Shown here one piece after another: positions 17,314 to 25,257 of a DNA stretch of 44,858 bases. A program made the translations under genes and the position numbers. The DNA is taken from NCBI RefSeq assembly GCF_000966195.1, contig NZ_LAHL01000043.1:1-44858 (forward strand), in the 5' to 3' direction. The notes under the pieces are model-generated. The model searched no databases, had not been told where the DNA came from, and was given only the letters and a program-made list of their open reading frames with translations. Every line of letters begins with the position of its first letter. Positions within the stretch are counted from its first letter, which is position 1. The DNA is from Domibacillus robiginosus. GTDB lineage: Bacteria; Bacillota; Bacilli; Bacillales; Domibacillaceae.

Positions 17314-17342
17314 TTTTCAAATGGGTAAAAATTTTATATGAT
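17314..17342 (+). promoter_or_regulatory. Candidate promoter for the tRNA-like RNA
   Basis: TTTTCA (17314-17319), 17-base spacer, TATGAT (17337-17342), with a predicted start about 25 bases before the tRNA-like fold. Confidence 0.45.
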
Positions 17343-17373
17343 GTGAGTAACGACAACATTTTAATGCTAGTTG

Positions 17374-17445
17374 TGTTGGGAAGGCAAATGGTGCGCCACC
17401 GGTTTCTTCAATCGGTTCTAATGGGTTCGATTCCCATCCCGGAAT
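17374..17445 (+). tRNA. tRNA-like RNA with a Lys-type (CUU) anticodon loop
   Basis: A cloverleaf can be drawn: acceptor 17374-17380/17438-17444 (TGTTGGG with CCCGGAA, with one G-A mismatch and two G-T pairs), a short 3-bp D stem GGC/GCC, a 5-bp anticodon stem CCGGT/ATCGG with loop TTCTTCA (anticodon CTT), variable TTCTA, and a strong T arm ATGGG-TTCGATT-CCCAT. No CCA is encoded and a run of T's follows at once. The weak acceptor and 3-bp D stem make it an atypical or pseudo-tRNA. I recall a Lys-chargeable tRNA-like small RNA (tRNA-Other) described in Bacillus cereus; this could be its relative. A genuine decoding tRNA is less likely. Confidence 0.6.
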
Positions 17446-17499
17446 TTTTTTATGGACAGGCTGCTATTGTGACGGTCTTGTTTGCTTATTAAAAAATTT

Positions 17500-17539
17500 C
17501 GAGGGTGAATCGGGACACGTGTGAACCGCTATACCCTCG
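17500..17539 (+). promoter_or_regulatory. Leader hairpin upstream of the GNAT gene
   Basis: CGAGGGT (17500-17506) pairs perfectly with ACCCTCG (17533-17539), ending about 10 bases before the ribosome site of the downstream gene. It has no U-tract, so it is more likely an RNA stability or translation element than a terminator. Confidence 0.35.
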
Positions 17540-17566
17540 TTGTGTAAAAAAGAGGAGGGAAAGAAA

Positions 17567-18118
17567 ATGTTGAAGAAACGCGATGTTCATGAAAGTCATG
17601 CTTTATTTGAGTTAATGACGCACCCGGATGTGTTCCCTTTTGTGCGCCATAAAGTCCATTCATATGAGGAATTTGTGTTTGCCACAAAGCAGACGATCGA
17701 AGCAGAAGAGCGAGGCGAACTCATATCGCGGACGATCATGGATGAATGGGGAAGCCCTATCGGCACCATCAACTTGTACGATATTGAAAATGGCGCGGGT
17801 TTTCTCGGCACCTGGCTTGGCAAGCCTTATCATGGCAAGGGCTATAACGCACCGGCCAAAGAAGAATTTTTCAAGGAGCTATTTTATGAAATGGATATTG
17901 AATCCATTTATATGTCCATCCGTAAAGTAAATGTGCGCTCGCGTAAAGCAGCTGAAAAACTGCCATATGTTGTGCTGGCCAATGAAACACGACCGGATGT
18001 ATACGCCAGACTGAATGAAAAAGAAGCTGTATTTGATTTATACGAAGTTCCGAAAGACCTCTTCACGCTTTATTTAATGCGCAACGATCAGGAAAACGAA
18101 CAGGCAATGGAAGCGTAA
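17567..18118 (+). CDS. GNAT-family N-acetyltransferase (RimJ/RimL-like)
   Basis: 183 residues. The acetyl-CoA-binding region is seen as GFLGTWLGKPYHGKGYNAPAKEEF, followed by IYMSIRKVNVRSRKAAEKL, the pattern of the GNAT_3/RimJ branch that acetylates protein N-termini or small amines. Substrate unknown. The ATG at 17567 has GAGGAGGG upstream; the nine codons before it are not needed. It is the only plus-strand gene for several kilobases and follows the tRNA-like RNA by about 120 bases, so the two might share a transcript if the U-run after the RNA is leaky. Confidence 0.8.
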   Translation: MLKKRDVHESHALFELMTHPDVFPFVRHKVHSYEEFVFATKQTIEAEERGELISRTIMDEWGSPIGTINLYDIENGAGFLGTWLGKPYHGKGYNAPAKEEFFKELFYEMDIESIYMSIRKVNVRSRKAAEKLPYVVLANETRPDVYARLNEKEAVFDLYEVPKDLFTLYLMRNDQENEQAMEA

Positions 18119-18219
18119 CAAACAATTCCAAATATCCTCGTCCACATACTCCTTCACTAGTAAAGCGTTGAGTTTTTACCGTAACGCTCATTCAACTGAG
18201 ACCATAAATCCCAAAAAAG

Positions 18220-18247
18220 ACCGGCTGCCGATGCAGCCGGTTTTTTT
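18220..18247. terminator. Bidirectional terminator between GNAT gene and alpha-glucosidase
   Basis: 9-bp stem ACCGGCTGC/GCAGCCGGT with loop CGAT, with T-runs on both strands, located between convergent genes. Confidence 0.85.
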
Positions 18248-18263
18248 CATCCCCAACTATTTA

Positions 18264-19955
18264 TTACGCTTGTTTTTCAAACAAGTATATTCTCGTTTCG
18301 TATGGCTGAAGCTCAATGGGCTCTGTGAGGACAGACGGATCGTCCTCGATTGGATAGTTAGACAGGAGAAGACGTCCGAATAAATCGGGCAAATGCTCCC
18401 TTTCAACTTCAAAAGAGACCGGCTCTTTTCCGAAATGGCTGATCACCAGCAGTGTCTGCTCCTCTCCCTTCCGCGTATATGCGAAAACGGCCGGGTGGTC
18501 CCGTTCGATCAATTGGAATGTCCCATCTGTGACGACCGGCTGTGTTTTTCGAATGTCGATCAAGGCATGATAAAACCAAAAAATGGATTCCGGATCATCC
18601 AGTGCCTGCTCAACGTTTACACTTAAATAGTTGTCATTCACTTTGATCCACGGCTCTCCATCCGTAAATCCGGCATTCTCCTCGGCATTCCACTGCATCG
18701 GTGTTCTCGCCTGATCGCGGCTGCTTTTGCTTATGTCGGCAAGCACCTTTTCTTTGTTTTCATCCTGTTCATAGTGGCGCTGGTGAAACTCGGTAATGGC
18801 CTTGCTGTCCCGAAACTCGTCGATGCTTTCAAACTCTGTATTGGTCATGCCGATTTCTTCTCCCTGGTAAATGTACGGCGTTCCTTTCATCATATGAAGG
18901 GTGGCAGCCAGCATTTTAGCGGACGCTGCCCGGTACTCACCATCATCTCCGAACCGAGTGACAATTCGCGGCTCATCGTGATTGCTCCAAAAAAGTGTAT
19001 TCCAGCCCTTTTTTTCAAGGGTTTTTTGCCATTTTTCCATTATGGTTTTTAACTCGACGAGATCGATTTTTACGCTCGCTTCTGAGCCCGCTTCCTCCAC
19101 CTGCAGATGCTCAAAGGAAAAAACCATATTGACTTCCTTACGATCCGGATCGGTGTACAAAAGGGCTTCCTCCGGTGTAGCCGAGCCGCTTTCTCCAACC
19201 GTCATCATGCCGTATTTTGAAAAAATAGCTTCATTCAAATGACGAACGTATGGATGCGCTCCTTCATCTTTAATAATTTCGACGTGAGGATCGGCTTCTT
19301 TGTCCACATATTGTTCGTAGGAAGGCAGTGATTTCTTTTTATCGATGTGGCCAAGCTGGTCAATGCGAAAGCCCGAAACGCCCTTTCGAATCCAGTAGAT
19401 CATCATTTCTTTTACTTCATGAATCACAGCCGGGTTTTCCCAGTTTAAATCAACCTGGCGCCGGCTGTTCATATGAAGATAGTACTCCCCGGTTGCTTCA
19501 TCGAATTCCCAGGCGCTTGTATGATAAGTGGACTTCCAATCAGATGGGGGACCGCCCGGCGTGCCCGGGCGCCAGTGATAAAAATCGCGGTACGGACTGT
19601 TTTTAGATCCTTTCGCATCAAGAAACCAGCGGTGCTGATCAGAAGTATGATTGTAGACAATATCTAAAATGATCTTTAAGCCATGGCGGTTTGCTTCAAA
19701 AATCAATTCCTCCATATCGGTCATCGTGCCATAATCCTCTGAGATCGCCCGGTGGTCTGATACATCATAGCCGTAATCCACGTTCGGCGATTTGTATACC
19801 GGGGACAGCCAGATGGCATCTGCCCCCAGTTTCTTCACATAATCCAATCTTGAAATGATCCCCTGCAAATCGCCAATCCCATCCGCGTTGCTGTCTTGAA
19901 AACTGCGGGGATAAATATGATAAATAACGGCCGTTTTCCACCACTCGTTTGCCAA
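18264..19955 (-). CDS. Alpha-glucosidase / oligo-1,6-glucosidase (GH13)
   Basis: 563 residues; hydrolyses terminal alpha-glucosidic bonds of short oligosaccharides in the cytoplasm. The GH13 motifs are clear: DIVYNHTS (region I), GFRIDQLGHI with nucleophile D199, TVGESG with acid/base E255, and NHDEPR with D327. WWKTAVIYHIYPRSF at the start is typical of the oligo-1,6-glucosidase group. I chose the TTG at 19955 because AGGAGGG lies 7 bases upstream and the family N-terminus begins there; an in-frame extension to 20084 looks non-coding. No transporter or sugar regulator is adjacent. Confidence 0.92.
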   Translation of the reverse strand: MANEWWKTAVIYHIYPRSFQDSNADGIGDLQGIISRLDYVKKLGADAIWLSPVYKSPNVDYGYDVSDHRAISEDYGTMTDMEELIFEANRHGLKIILDIVYNHTSDQHRWFLDAKGSKNSPYRDFYHWRPGTPGGPPSDWKSTYHTSAWEFDEATGEYYLHMNSRRQVDLNWENPAVIHEVKEMMIYWIRKGVSGFRIDQLGHIDKKKSLPSYEQYVDKEADPHVEIIKDEGAHPYVRHLNEAIFSKYGMMTVGESGSATPEEALLYTDPDRKEVNMVFSFEHLQVEEAGSEASVKIDLVELKTIMEKWQKTLEKKGWNTLFWSNHDEPRIVTRFGDDGEYRAASAKMLAATLHMMKGTPYIYQGEEIGMTNTEFESIDEFRDSKAITEFHQRHYEQDENKEKVLADISKSSRDQARTPMQWNAEENAGFTDGEPWIKVNDNYLSVNVEQALDDPESIFWFYHALIDIRKTQPVVTDGTFQLIERDHPAVFAYTRKGEEQTLLVISHFGKEPVSFEVEREHLPDLFGRLLLSNYPIEDDPSVLTEPIELQPYETRIYLFEKQA

Positions 19956-20249
19956 ACTACTTCCCTCCTGCACATACTTGTTTAGTAGAAAAGTTCCCTT
20001 TCCATTCTTTTCTAAACACATATGCAGCACATTGCCCGATGAAAGTGCAGCATCTTTAAACGGAACAATTTGTTCTTTCCCCAAAAACGTTTAATAAAGG
20101 TGAATATCCCCTACCAAAACTGTTGCGTTTAATTAACCCCGGCCGCCGGGCCAATCACTATTGCTTTTTCACCTGACGTCTTCCTTTGCTATTGCCGTCA
20201 TTATACATTAGAATGAAAGTATCTTGTATGATAAAGGAGTTTTTAGTCA
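19956..20249. other. Divergent intergenic region between alpha-glucosidase and NAD kinase
   Basis: About 290 bases containing the upstream regions of two divergent genes. I see no riboswitch, terminator or coding remnant here, and no convincing promoter; a weak cre-like sequence at about 20085 has too many mismatches to call. Confidence 0.4.
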
Positions 20250-21050
20250 ATGGAATCAAGAAGAAACATGTTTTTTTCGTATAAACAAGATCCTGAAAAA
20301 CTGCCTGACATCCAAAAGCTGATCTCCCTCGCTGAAGACCAGGGATTTATCGTGGTGGATGATTACAAAGAAGCAAATATTATCGTAGGGGTAGGCGGTG
20401 ACGGCGCTTTTTTACAGGCGGTCCGCAAAACTGGCTTCCGTGATGACTGCTTGTACGTCGGTGTGACGGATGAGGTTGAAGCGAGCTTATATTGCGATTT
20501 CCATATTCACGATACGGAAGAAATGATTCAAGCGATTCAAACAGCGGGAGTGGAAGTGCGCCGCTATCCGGTGATTGATGTACACCTGGACGGCCATACC
20601 CATTTTAAATGTTTAAATGAGCTGTCTGTTCGCTCTTCCATTATTAAAACATTCGTGATGGATGTACATATTGATGACCTGCACTTTGAAACATTCCGCG
20701 GTGACGGTATTGTCGTCTCTACGCCAACGGGAAGCACAGCCTACAACCGGTCATTGAACGGAGCGGTCGTGGATCCCCGTATCCCATGCATGCAGGTCAA
20801 TGAAATGGCTTCATTAAACAACAATCAGTTCCGCACGCTCGGTTCTTCGTTTGTTTTAAGCAGCGACCGCAAGCTGACACTGCGCGTCGTGCAAAACGGC
20901 AATGATTATCCGATCATCGGTCTTGATAACGAAGCACTCAGCATTCAAAACGTTCAAAATATTGAAGTCGAAATGACTGGCAGCATTGTTAAAACGGTTA
21001 AATTAAAAAACAATTCATTCTGGCATAAAGTACAGCGAACATTTCTGTAA
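20250..21050 (+). CDS. nadK2: NAD kinase (second Bacillus-type paralogue)
   Basis: 266 residues; phosphorylates NAD to NADP. The nucleotide-binding GVGGDGAFL motif is at about residues 47-55, followed by CLNELSVRS and RGDGIVVSTPTGSTAYNRSLNGAVV, the conserved NAD kinase core. The short length without N-terminal extension and the MFFSYKQD start match the YtdI-type paralogue of B. subtilis. AAAGGAG lies 10 bases before the ATG. A terminator follows directly, so it is monocistronic. Confidence 0.92.
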   Translation: MESRRNMFFSYKQDPEKLPDIQKLISLAEDQGFIVVDDYKEANIIVGVGGDGAFLQAVRKTGFRDDCLYVGVTDEVEASLYCDFHIHDTEEMIQAIQTAGVEVRRYPVIDVHLDGHTHFKCLNELSVRSSIIKTFVMDVHIDDLHFETFRGDGIVVSTPTGSTAYNRSLNGAVVDPRIPCMQVNEMASLNNNQFRTLGSSFVLSSDRKLTLRVVQNGNDYPIIGLDNEALSIQNVQNIEVEMTGSIVKTVKLKNNSFWHKVQRTFL

Positions 21051-21054
21051 CCAA

Positions 21055-21081
21055 AAAACGGATCCGCGTCGGATCCGTTTT
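21055..21081 (+). terminator. Terminator of the NAD kinase gene
   Basis: 12-bp perfect stem AAAACGGATCCG with a 3-base loop, starting four bases after the stop and ending in T's. Confidence 0.9.
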
Positions 21082-21170
21082 TAACATATATACAAAGAAC
21101 AGAAGCAGGCTGACGGTCCTTGACACCAAAACGAGTTCGTTTCTTAAGGCTTGTCCACTTTTGGAAAGTA

Positions 21171-21410
21171 CTATTTGTTGGCGATAGAAGACAGTGTTTC
21201 ATATTCAGATTTTTTGGCAGCAGGCGGATTCGGCCGTCCCGCTTTGTCTCCTTTTTGAATCGACTGGTTCAACAGGCTTTGAAGACCAAGGGCAAAGGTC
21301 AATTCTACTTTCGGACTCAGCGTCCCGCCTATTTCAATCAGGTCGCTTAACTCTTCGATTTTGTCTACCATAATATCCCGTATAAATTTAATATCTTCCT
21401 TCATCTCCAT
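21171..21410 (-). CDS. Hypothetical 79-residue protein
   Basis: Starts MEMKEDIKFIRDIMVDKIEE, with GAGGAGAGGGG upstream of the ATG at 21410; a longer frame to 21578 includes the ribosome site itself. The first half is amphipathic helix, the middle (LSPKVELTFALGLQSLLNQS) is also helical, and the end is a lysine- and proline-rich tail. I do not recognise the family. It lies downstream of yjzC on the same strand. Confidence 0.6.
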   Translation of the reverse strand: MEMKEDIKFIRDIMVDKIEELSDLIEIGGTLSPKVELTFALGLQSLLNQSIQKGDKAGRPNPPAAKKSEYETLSSIANK

Positions 21411-21559
21411 TTCGGTCCCCTCTCCTCTTAAAAACATTTGTTTCTCCCCATTCATTTTATGCGGCTTGTCCTTTTTATATGCGAATAAAAAGAAAAAGAC
21501 TTCTTTTTTCACGCGCCAAAAAGCCCTTTCTGGATCCTGTCCAAAAAGGGCTGACTGCT

Positions 21560-21733
21560 TTATGTTTTCCGTGTCCAAACCCGATCTTTATTCGTGGTAT
21601 CCGGAAAATCGTCCCCTGCTTTCAGCTTGATGTTTTGCGGATTGTTAACTGATGAGCCGGTTTCGCCGATTTCGATGTAAACGCCGTTATTCGGTGCTTT
21701 TTGTCCCGGCTTAAATTGGTTGTTTTGTGCCAA
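21560..21733 (-). CDS. yjzC: YjzC-like small protein
   Basis: 57 residues, TTG start with GGAGG 7 bases upstream, reading MAQNNQFKPGQKAPNNGVY then EIGETGSSVNNP and KAGDDFPDT. This closely follows the Bacillus YjzC family, a short conserved protein of unknown function found in spore formers. It is too short for most gene finders. Confidence 0.85.
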   Translation of the reverse strand: MAQNNQFKPGQKAPNNGVYIEIGETGSSVNNPQNIKLKAGDDFPDTTNKDRVWTRKT

Positions 21734-21761
21734 TTTGCTTCCTCCTTATCCTTTGCTAGTA

Positions 21762-21920
21762 TCAGCTTCTGCCTTTTCGTCCTGCTTTTGAATTGCGGTT
21801 TGCCCCTTTCATCGGGTCCTCTCCGCGGGCAAATTCAACTGAATAATCGGTTTCCTCTACATTTTTCTTTGGTGTTTTGGCGTATTTTTCTACTGCATCT
21901 TTTGTTGCTTTTCGTTTCAT
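21762..21920 (-). CDS. Small highly charged protein, possibly spore-associated
   Basis: 52 residues from the ATG at 21920 with AAGGGAG upstream: MKRKATKDAVEKYAKTPKKN at the start, then YSVEFARGEDPMKG and a basic end NRNSKAGRKGRS. Its size and its lysine/arginine/asparagine composition resemble minor small acid-soluble or spore-core proteins of Bacillus, but I cannot match it to a named Ssp protein. It lies just upstream of yjzC on the same strand. Confidence 0.6.
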   Translation of the reverse strand: MKRKATKDAVEKYAKTPKKNVEETDYSVEFARGEDPMKGANRNSKAGRKGRS

Positions 21921-21934
21921 GCTTGTTCTCTCCC

Positions 21935-22030
21935 TTCAGCTTACAAAGAATCATCGACAGTTTTCCCCGATTCACGGTTTGTATTCATCGGCGGCTTTCA
22001 TCTGCTTCTCAGTCACATCCGTCTACCTCT
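21935..22030 (-). pseudogene. Possible frameshifted micro-ORF
   Basis: On the minus strand GAGGTAGACGGAT precedes a GTG reading MTEKQMKAADEYKP then stop. In the next frame NRESGKTVDDSL continues to a TAA. Dropping a single C joins them into a 24-residue peptide. It may be a small gene broken by one base or a chance occurrence. Confidence 0.25.
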
Positions 22031-22053
22031 TTCGCATTAAAAATGGTAAAAAG

Positions 22054-22082
22054 AAAAAGAACGCTTTTTACACGTTCTTTTT
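22054..22082 (-). terminator. Terminator of the methyltransferase gene
   Basis: 10-bp stem AAAAAGAACG/CGTTCTTTTT with a T-rich 3' side on the minus strand, 9 bases past the stop. Confidence 0.7.
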
Positions 22083-22090
22083 CCGATCGT

Positions 22091-22792
22091 TTACGTGCGC
22101 CCATAAAAAATCCGGTAGCCTACAGGTCGATCCGGCTGGCTCATAAAGGTATCATGCGCATCCCACAGATCAAATAATTCCTCTCGAATTGTTTTGGAAG
22201 GACGGAGCTCTGTGAAAACGTCCGTATTGGAAGAGGGAGAAATATTCAGCAGGCTAAGCGTAGAGAAGCCGGCTCGTTTCCATTTTTCTCTCCATTGCTC
22301 TTCAGTTAGGACTGCTGAGACGCCGTACAGGTGCCGAATTTCCTTTTCCTGCTCCTGGCTCAACGATTTTTCCGCGGTCATTTCAACAGCGATACATGCG
22401 CCCCCTTTTTTCAAGACACGTGATGCTTCACAGAGTGCCTGATCAACCGAAGATGTAAAGGAAAGAACAGACTCGGCCAGCACAAAATCAAAGGTTTGAT
22501 CCCGAAACGCCAGCTGTTCGGCATTTCCGTATAGGACGGTTACGTTTTTCTGCTTTAGTCTTTCTTTTGCTTTTTCCAGCATAATGGAATGATTGTCAAT
22601 CGCGGTAACAGTGCAGCCAAAAGTCTCCGCTACGTATTCCGCCGTTTGCCCGGTTCCACAGCCGATTTCAAGAAAAGAAGCCCCTGCCGGAAGGTCGATG
22701 GCTGAAAAAATCTCCTTCGTTAAAGAAAAGCCGCCGGGATGAGCGCCGCCAATACCAAACTCCGCTAAAAAGTCCAGGTAATGCTTCTTCAA
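22091..22792 (-). CDS. Class I SAM-dependent methyltransferase
   Basis: 233 residues. Motif I is LEIGCGTGQTAEYVA (about residues 41-55), followed by VTAIDNH, VLYGNAEQLAF, FDFVLAESVLSF and VLKKGGACIAVE, the standard order of the Methyltransf_11 fold. The N-terminus FGIGGAHPGGFSLT resembles a group of small-molecule methyltransferases in Bacillus; the substrate is unknown. The start is a TTG with GAGGAAG upstream. Stands alone between terminators. Confidence 0.85.
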   Translation of the reverse strand: MKKHYLDFLAEFGIGGAHPGGFSLTKEIFSAIDLPAGASFLEIGCGTGQTAEYVAETFGCTVTAIDNHSIMLEKAKERLKQKNVTVLYGNAEQLAFRDQTFDFVLAESVLSFTSSVDQALCEASRVLKKGGACIAVEMTAEKSLSQEQEKEIRHLYGVSAVLTEEQWREKWKRAGFSTLSLLNISPSSNTDVFTELRPSKTIREELFDLWDAHDTFMSQPDRPVGYRIFYGRT

Positions 22793-23106
22793 TTTTCTTC
22801 CTCCTCATTTTCCGTTGATTATTTTATGTGAAAAAGAAGAAGAGGTGCGGCGTATTATTTTTTACATCAACGAGGAAGCAGCACCGGCTGCCCCGCGAAA
22901 AGCGGAGCCCTGCGGATGCCGCTTCTTCTACGCTTGAACCAAGCACGTTGACCCATACTGCTAGAGACCTAAACGTTCACAAATGTGTTCGATTTAAACT
23001 AGAAAAGATAGAATCAGGTCAGTCCCTTATTTCAACAGAATGAGGGCAGCAAAGTAATTGCTGCCCCGTTTCGCTGTCTCACTTTTCGTGTAGTTGTATA
23101 CGATGA
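22793..23106. other. Intergenic region without a gene
   Basis: 314 bases between the methyltransferase and the GGDEF-EAL gene. It contains a GC-rich piece (about 22870-22925, with CCCCGCGAAAAGCGGAGC) that resembles a worn fragment of a dispersed repeat, and the terminator of the downstream operon at 23044-23066. No coding or RNA gene is visible. Confidence 0.4.
23044..23066 (-). terminator. Terminator of the c-di-GMP signalling operon
   Basis: Stem GGGCAGCA/TGCTGCCC with a 7-base loop, 41 bases past the GGDEF-EAL stop. The following U-tract is weak. Confidence 0.5.
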
Positions 23107-25230
23107 CTATATTAAATTTGTTTTTCTAACCTTCCAGTCGGATTTCTCCAGTGAGAGGAAAATCTGATCGGCAGGCAAAGGCTTCGTAATAAAATACCCC
23201 TGTGCTTCATCACATTGGAACTCTCGCAGCTTTTCTAGTATGTCCTCGTTTTCTACACCCTCTGCGGTTACCTTTAACGATAAGTTCTGCGCTAAATGAA
23301 TAATGGATTTAACAATAATCATATCGTTCCGATCTTGTATCATATCCATAACAAACGATTTATCCACTTTAATTTCATTGACAGGCAGATGCTTTAAGTA
23401 AGCCAGGGAAGAGTAGCCTGTACCAAAATCATCGATCGAGAGCACAACCCCCATATTATGTAATTGCGTCAGTACCTCCATAGCTCTTTCCGGGTTCGTC
23501 ATAATAAAGCTTTCGGTAATCTCAAGCGTAAAGCATTCAGAAGGCACCTCGTATTTTTTTAAAATCTCCTTTAGCTTTTCAGGCAGTCCTTCGTCTTGAA
23601 GATTGCGGGCAGAAAGATTCACAGAAATGGTGAGCTGCAGTCCATTGTCGAGCCATCGCCGAATTTGAAAAGCGGCTCGGTCCAATACACAAAGAGTAAG
23701 CGAATCAATTAACCCCGATTGCTCGGCGAGTGGAATAAATTCATCCGGAAAAATCAAGCCCAATTCGGGATGGTTCCATCGAACGAGCGCTTCCATCCCT
23801 ACGACCATATTTGTTTTTATATCCACTTTGGCCTGATAGTGCAGCTCCAGCTCGTTGTTTTGAATGGCAGAGCCTAATTCTCCCATTCGCATCACTTGAT
23901 CGAGATCCGTTTGCTGCTGTTGTTCGTCCGAATAAAAGGAATAGCCGCTGCTGCTTGTTTTAGCGGTATACATTGCGATATCTGCTTTACGAAGCAGCGT
24001 TTCTTCATCCATCCCGTGTTCAGGAAACAGCGCAATCCCTGCACTATGATTGATCATGAGCGGCTTTGCTTCGATGATAAATGGCTGAGATAAAACGCGT
24101 TCAATCCGCCCAATGACGTCCATCACATTCGCTTTGGATATATCCTTTACCAGCAGGGCAAATTCATCACCCCCAAGCCGGGCCACAATGTCTCCAGCCC
24201 TGCTTACATATCGAAGGCAATATCCTACTTCCTTTAAAAGCTGATCACCCATATGATGCCCAAGCGTGTCATTAATCGCTTTAAATTGATCCAGATCTAA
24301 TAAAATAAGGGCAAACGACGATCCTTCTGTGTGATGCTCCTCAATTCTTTCTTTTAAAGACTTGTATAAAAAGAACCGGTTAGGCAGGTTTGTCAAAGAA
24401 TCGTGCGTCGCTTGATATTCCAGCTTTGCTACTTGCTCTTTTCTTTCCGTAATATCACGCATAGCGCAAACAAAAATTCGTTCCTTTCCCTGCTCCACGT
24501 ATGCCTGTGCCACTTGCAGTTCAATTGGAAAATCACTGCTGTCCCGCTTTTTTCCTTTTTTCTCGACTAACGTTTCTGTTTGTATGTATCCTTCATATTG
24601 AAAAAACGGCAGGAGCATCTCGATCGGCTGGCCTGCGAGACTCATTCCTTCATACTGAAAAAGCTGGTGAGCGGCAGGATTTGCCATGATCATGCGGCCT
24701 TTTTCGTTAAAAACAATAATGGCATCCAGATTGGTTTCACTTATTACCTCAAATAAAGATTTTGTTTTCTCCAATTCCTTTGCCAGAGAAGAAAGTGCTG
24801 TATGTGCTTGCTGCAATTCTTCGTTTTTCTTTTTTAACAGCTTTTGATTTTGATAGATGTCTACAAATCCGCCCACTTTCGCCCGGAGTGTTTCCGGTTC
24901 AAACGGTTTAAACATATAATCAATGGCGCCTACAGAGTAACCTGTATACACGTGTTCCAGCTCTTTATTAATGGCGGTTACAAAAATAATGGGAATATGT
25001 TTCGTTTTTTCCCGCATTTTAATCATTTTGGCTGTTTCAAAGCCATTCATACCGGGCATTTGCACATCCAGCAAAATAGCGGCATATTCTGCTCTCAACA
25101 ATAACTTTAAAGCTTCTTCCCCTGAATAAGCACGCACAAGCTCATAAGAATCATCTTCTAAAACAGATTCCAGGGCAAATAAGTTTTCCGGGCGATCATC
25201 AACTAATAAAATTTTTATTTTCTTGTCCAT
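23107..25230 (-). CDS. REC-PAS-GGDEF-EAL cyclic-di-GMP turnover protein
   Basis: 707 residues. Domains in order: receiver (about 5-125, phospho-acceptor D55 in ILLDVQMPGMNG), short coiled coil, PAS (about 155-260), diguanylate cyclase with intact GGDEF (353-357) and an inhibitory I-site RAGD five residues before it, and phosphodiesterase with EALVRW (480-485) and DDFGTGYSS. Both catalytic domains look active, so it could make and degrade c-di-GMP depending on phosphorylation of the receiver. Start at 25230 chosen for GGGAG upstream; an ATG nine codons earlier directly follows the cheR stop. Third gene of the riboswitch-led operon. Confidence 0.93.
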   Translation of the reverse strand: MDKKIKILLVDDRPENLFALESVLEDDSYELVRAYSGEEALKLLLRAEYAAILLDVQMPGMNGFETAKMIKMREKTKHIPIIFVTAINKELEHVYTGYSVGAIDYMFKPFEPETLRAKVGGFVDIYQNQKLLKKKNEELQQAHTALSSLAKELEKTKSLFEVISETNLDAIIVFNEKGRMIMANPAAHQLFQYEGMSLAGQPIEMLLPFFQYEGYIQTETLVEKKGKKRDSSDFPIELQVAQAYVEQGKERIFVCAMRDITERKEQVAKLEYQATHDSLTNLPNRFFLYKSLKERIEEHHTEGSSFALILLDLDQFKAINDTLGHHMGDQLLKEVGYCLRYVSRAGDIVARLGGDEFALLVKDISKANVMDVIGRIERVLSQPFIIEAKPLMINHSAGIALFPEHGMDEETLLRKADIAMYTAKTSSSGYSFYSDEQQQQTDLDQVMRMGELGSAIQNNELELHYQAKVDIKTNMVVGMEALVRWNHPELGLIFPDEFIPLAEQSGLIDSLTLCVLDRAAFQIRRWLDNGLQLTISVNLSARNLQDEGLPEKLKEILKKYEVPSECFTLEITESFIMTNPERAMEVLTQLHNMGVVLSIDDFGTGYSSLAYLKHLPVNEIKVDKSFVMDMIQDRNDMIIVKSIIHLAQNLSLKVTAEGVENEDILEKLREFQCDEAQGYFITKPLPADQIFLSLEKSDWKVRKTNLI

Positions 25231-25257
25231 TTTTATCTCCCGCCTTCTTTTCTGCAT

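Noticed and set aside
20080-20100. cre site upstream of the alpha-glucosidase
   Set aside because: TTATTAAACGTTTTTGG has several mismatches to the cre consensus.
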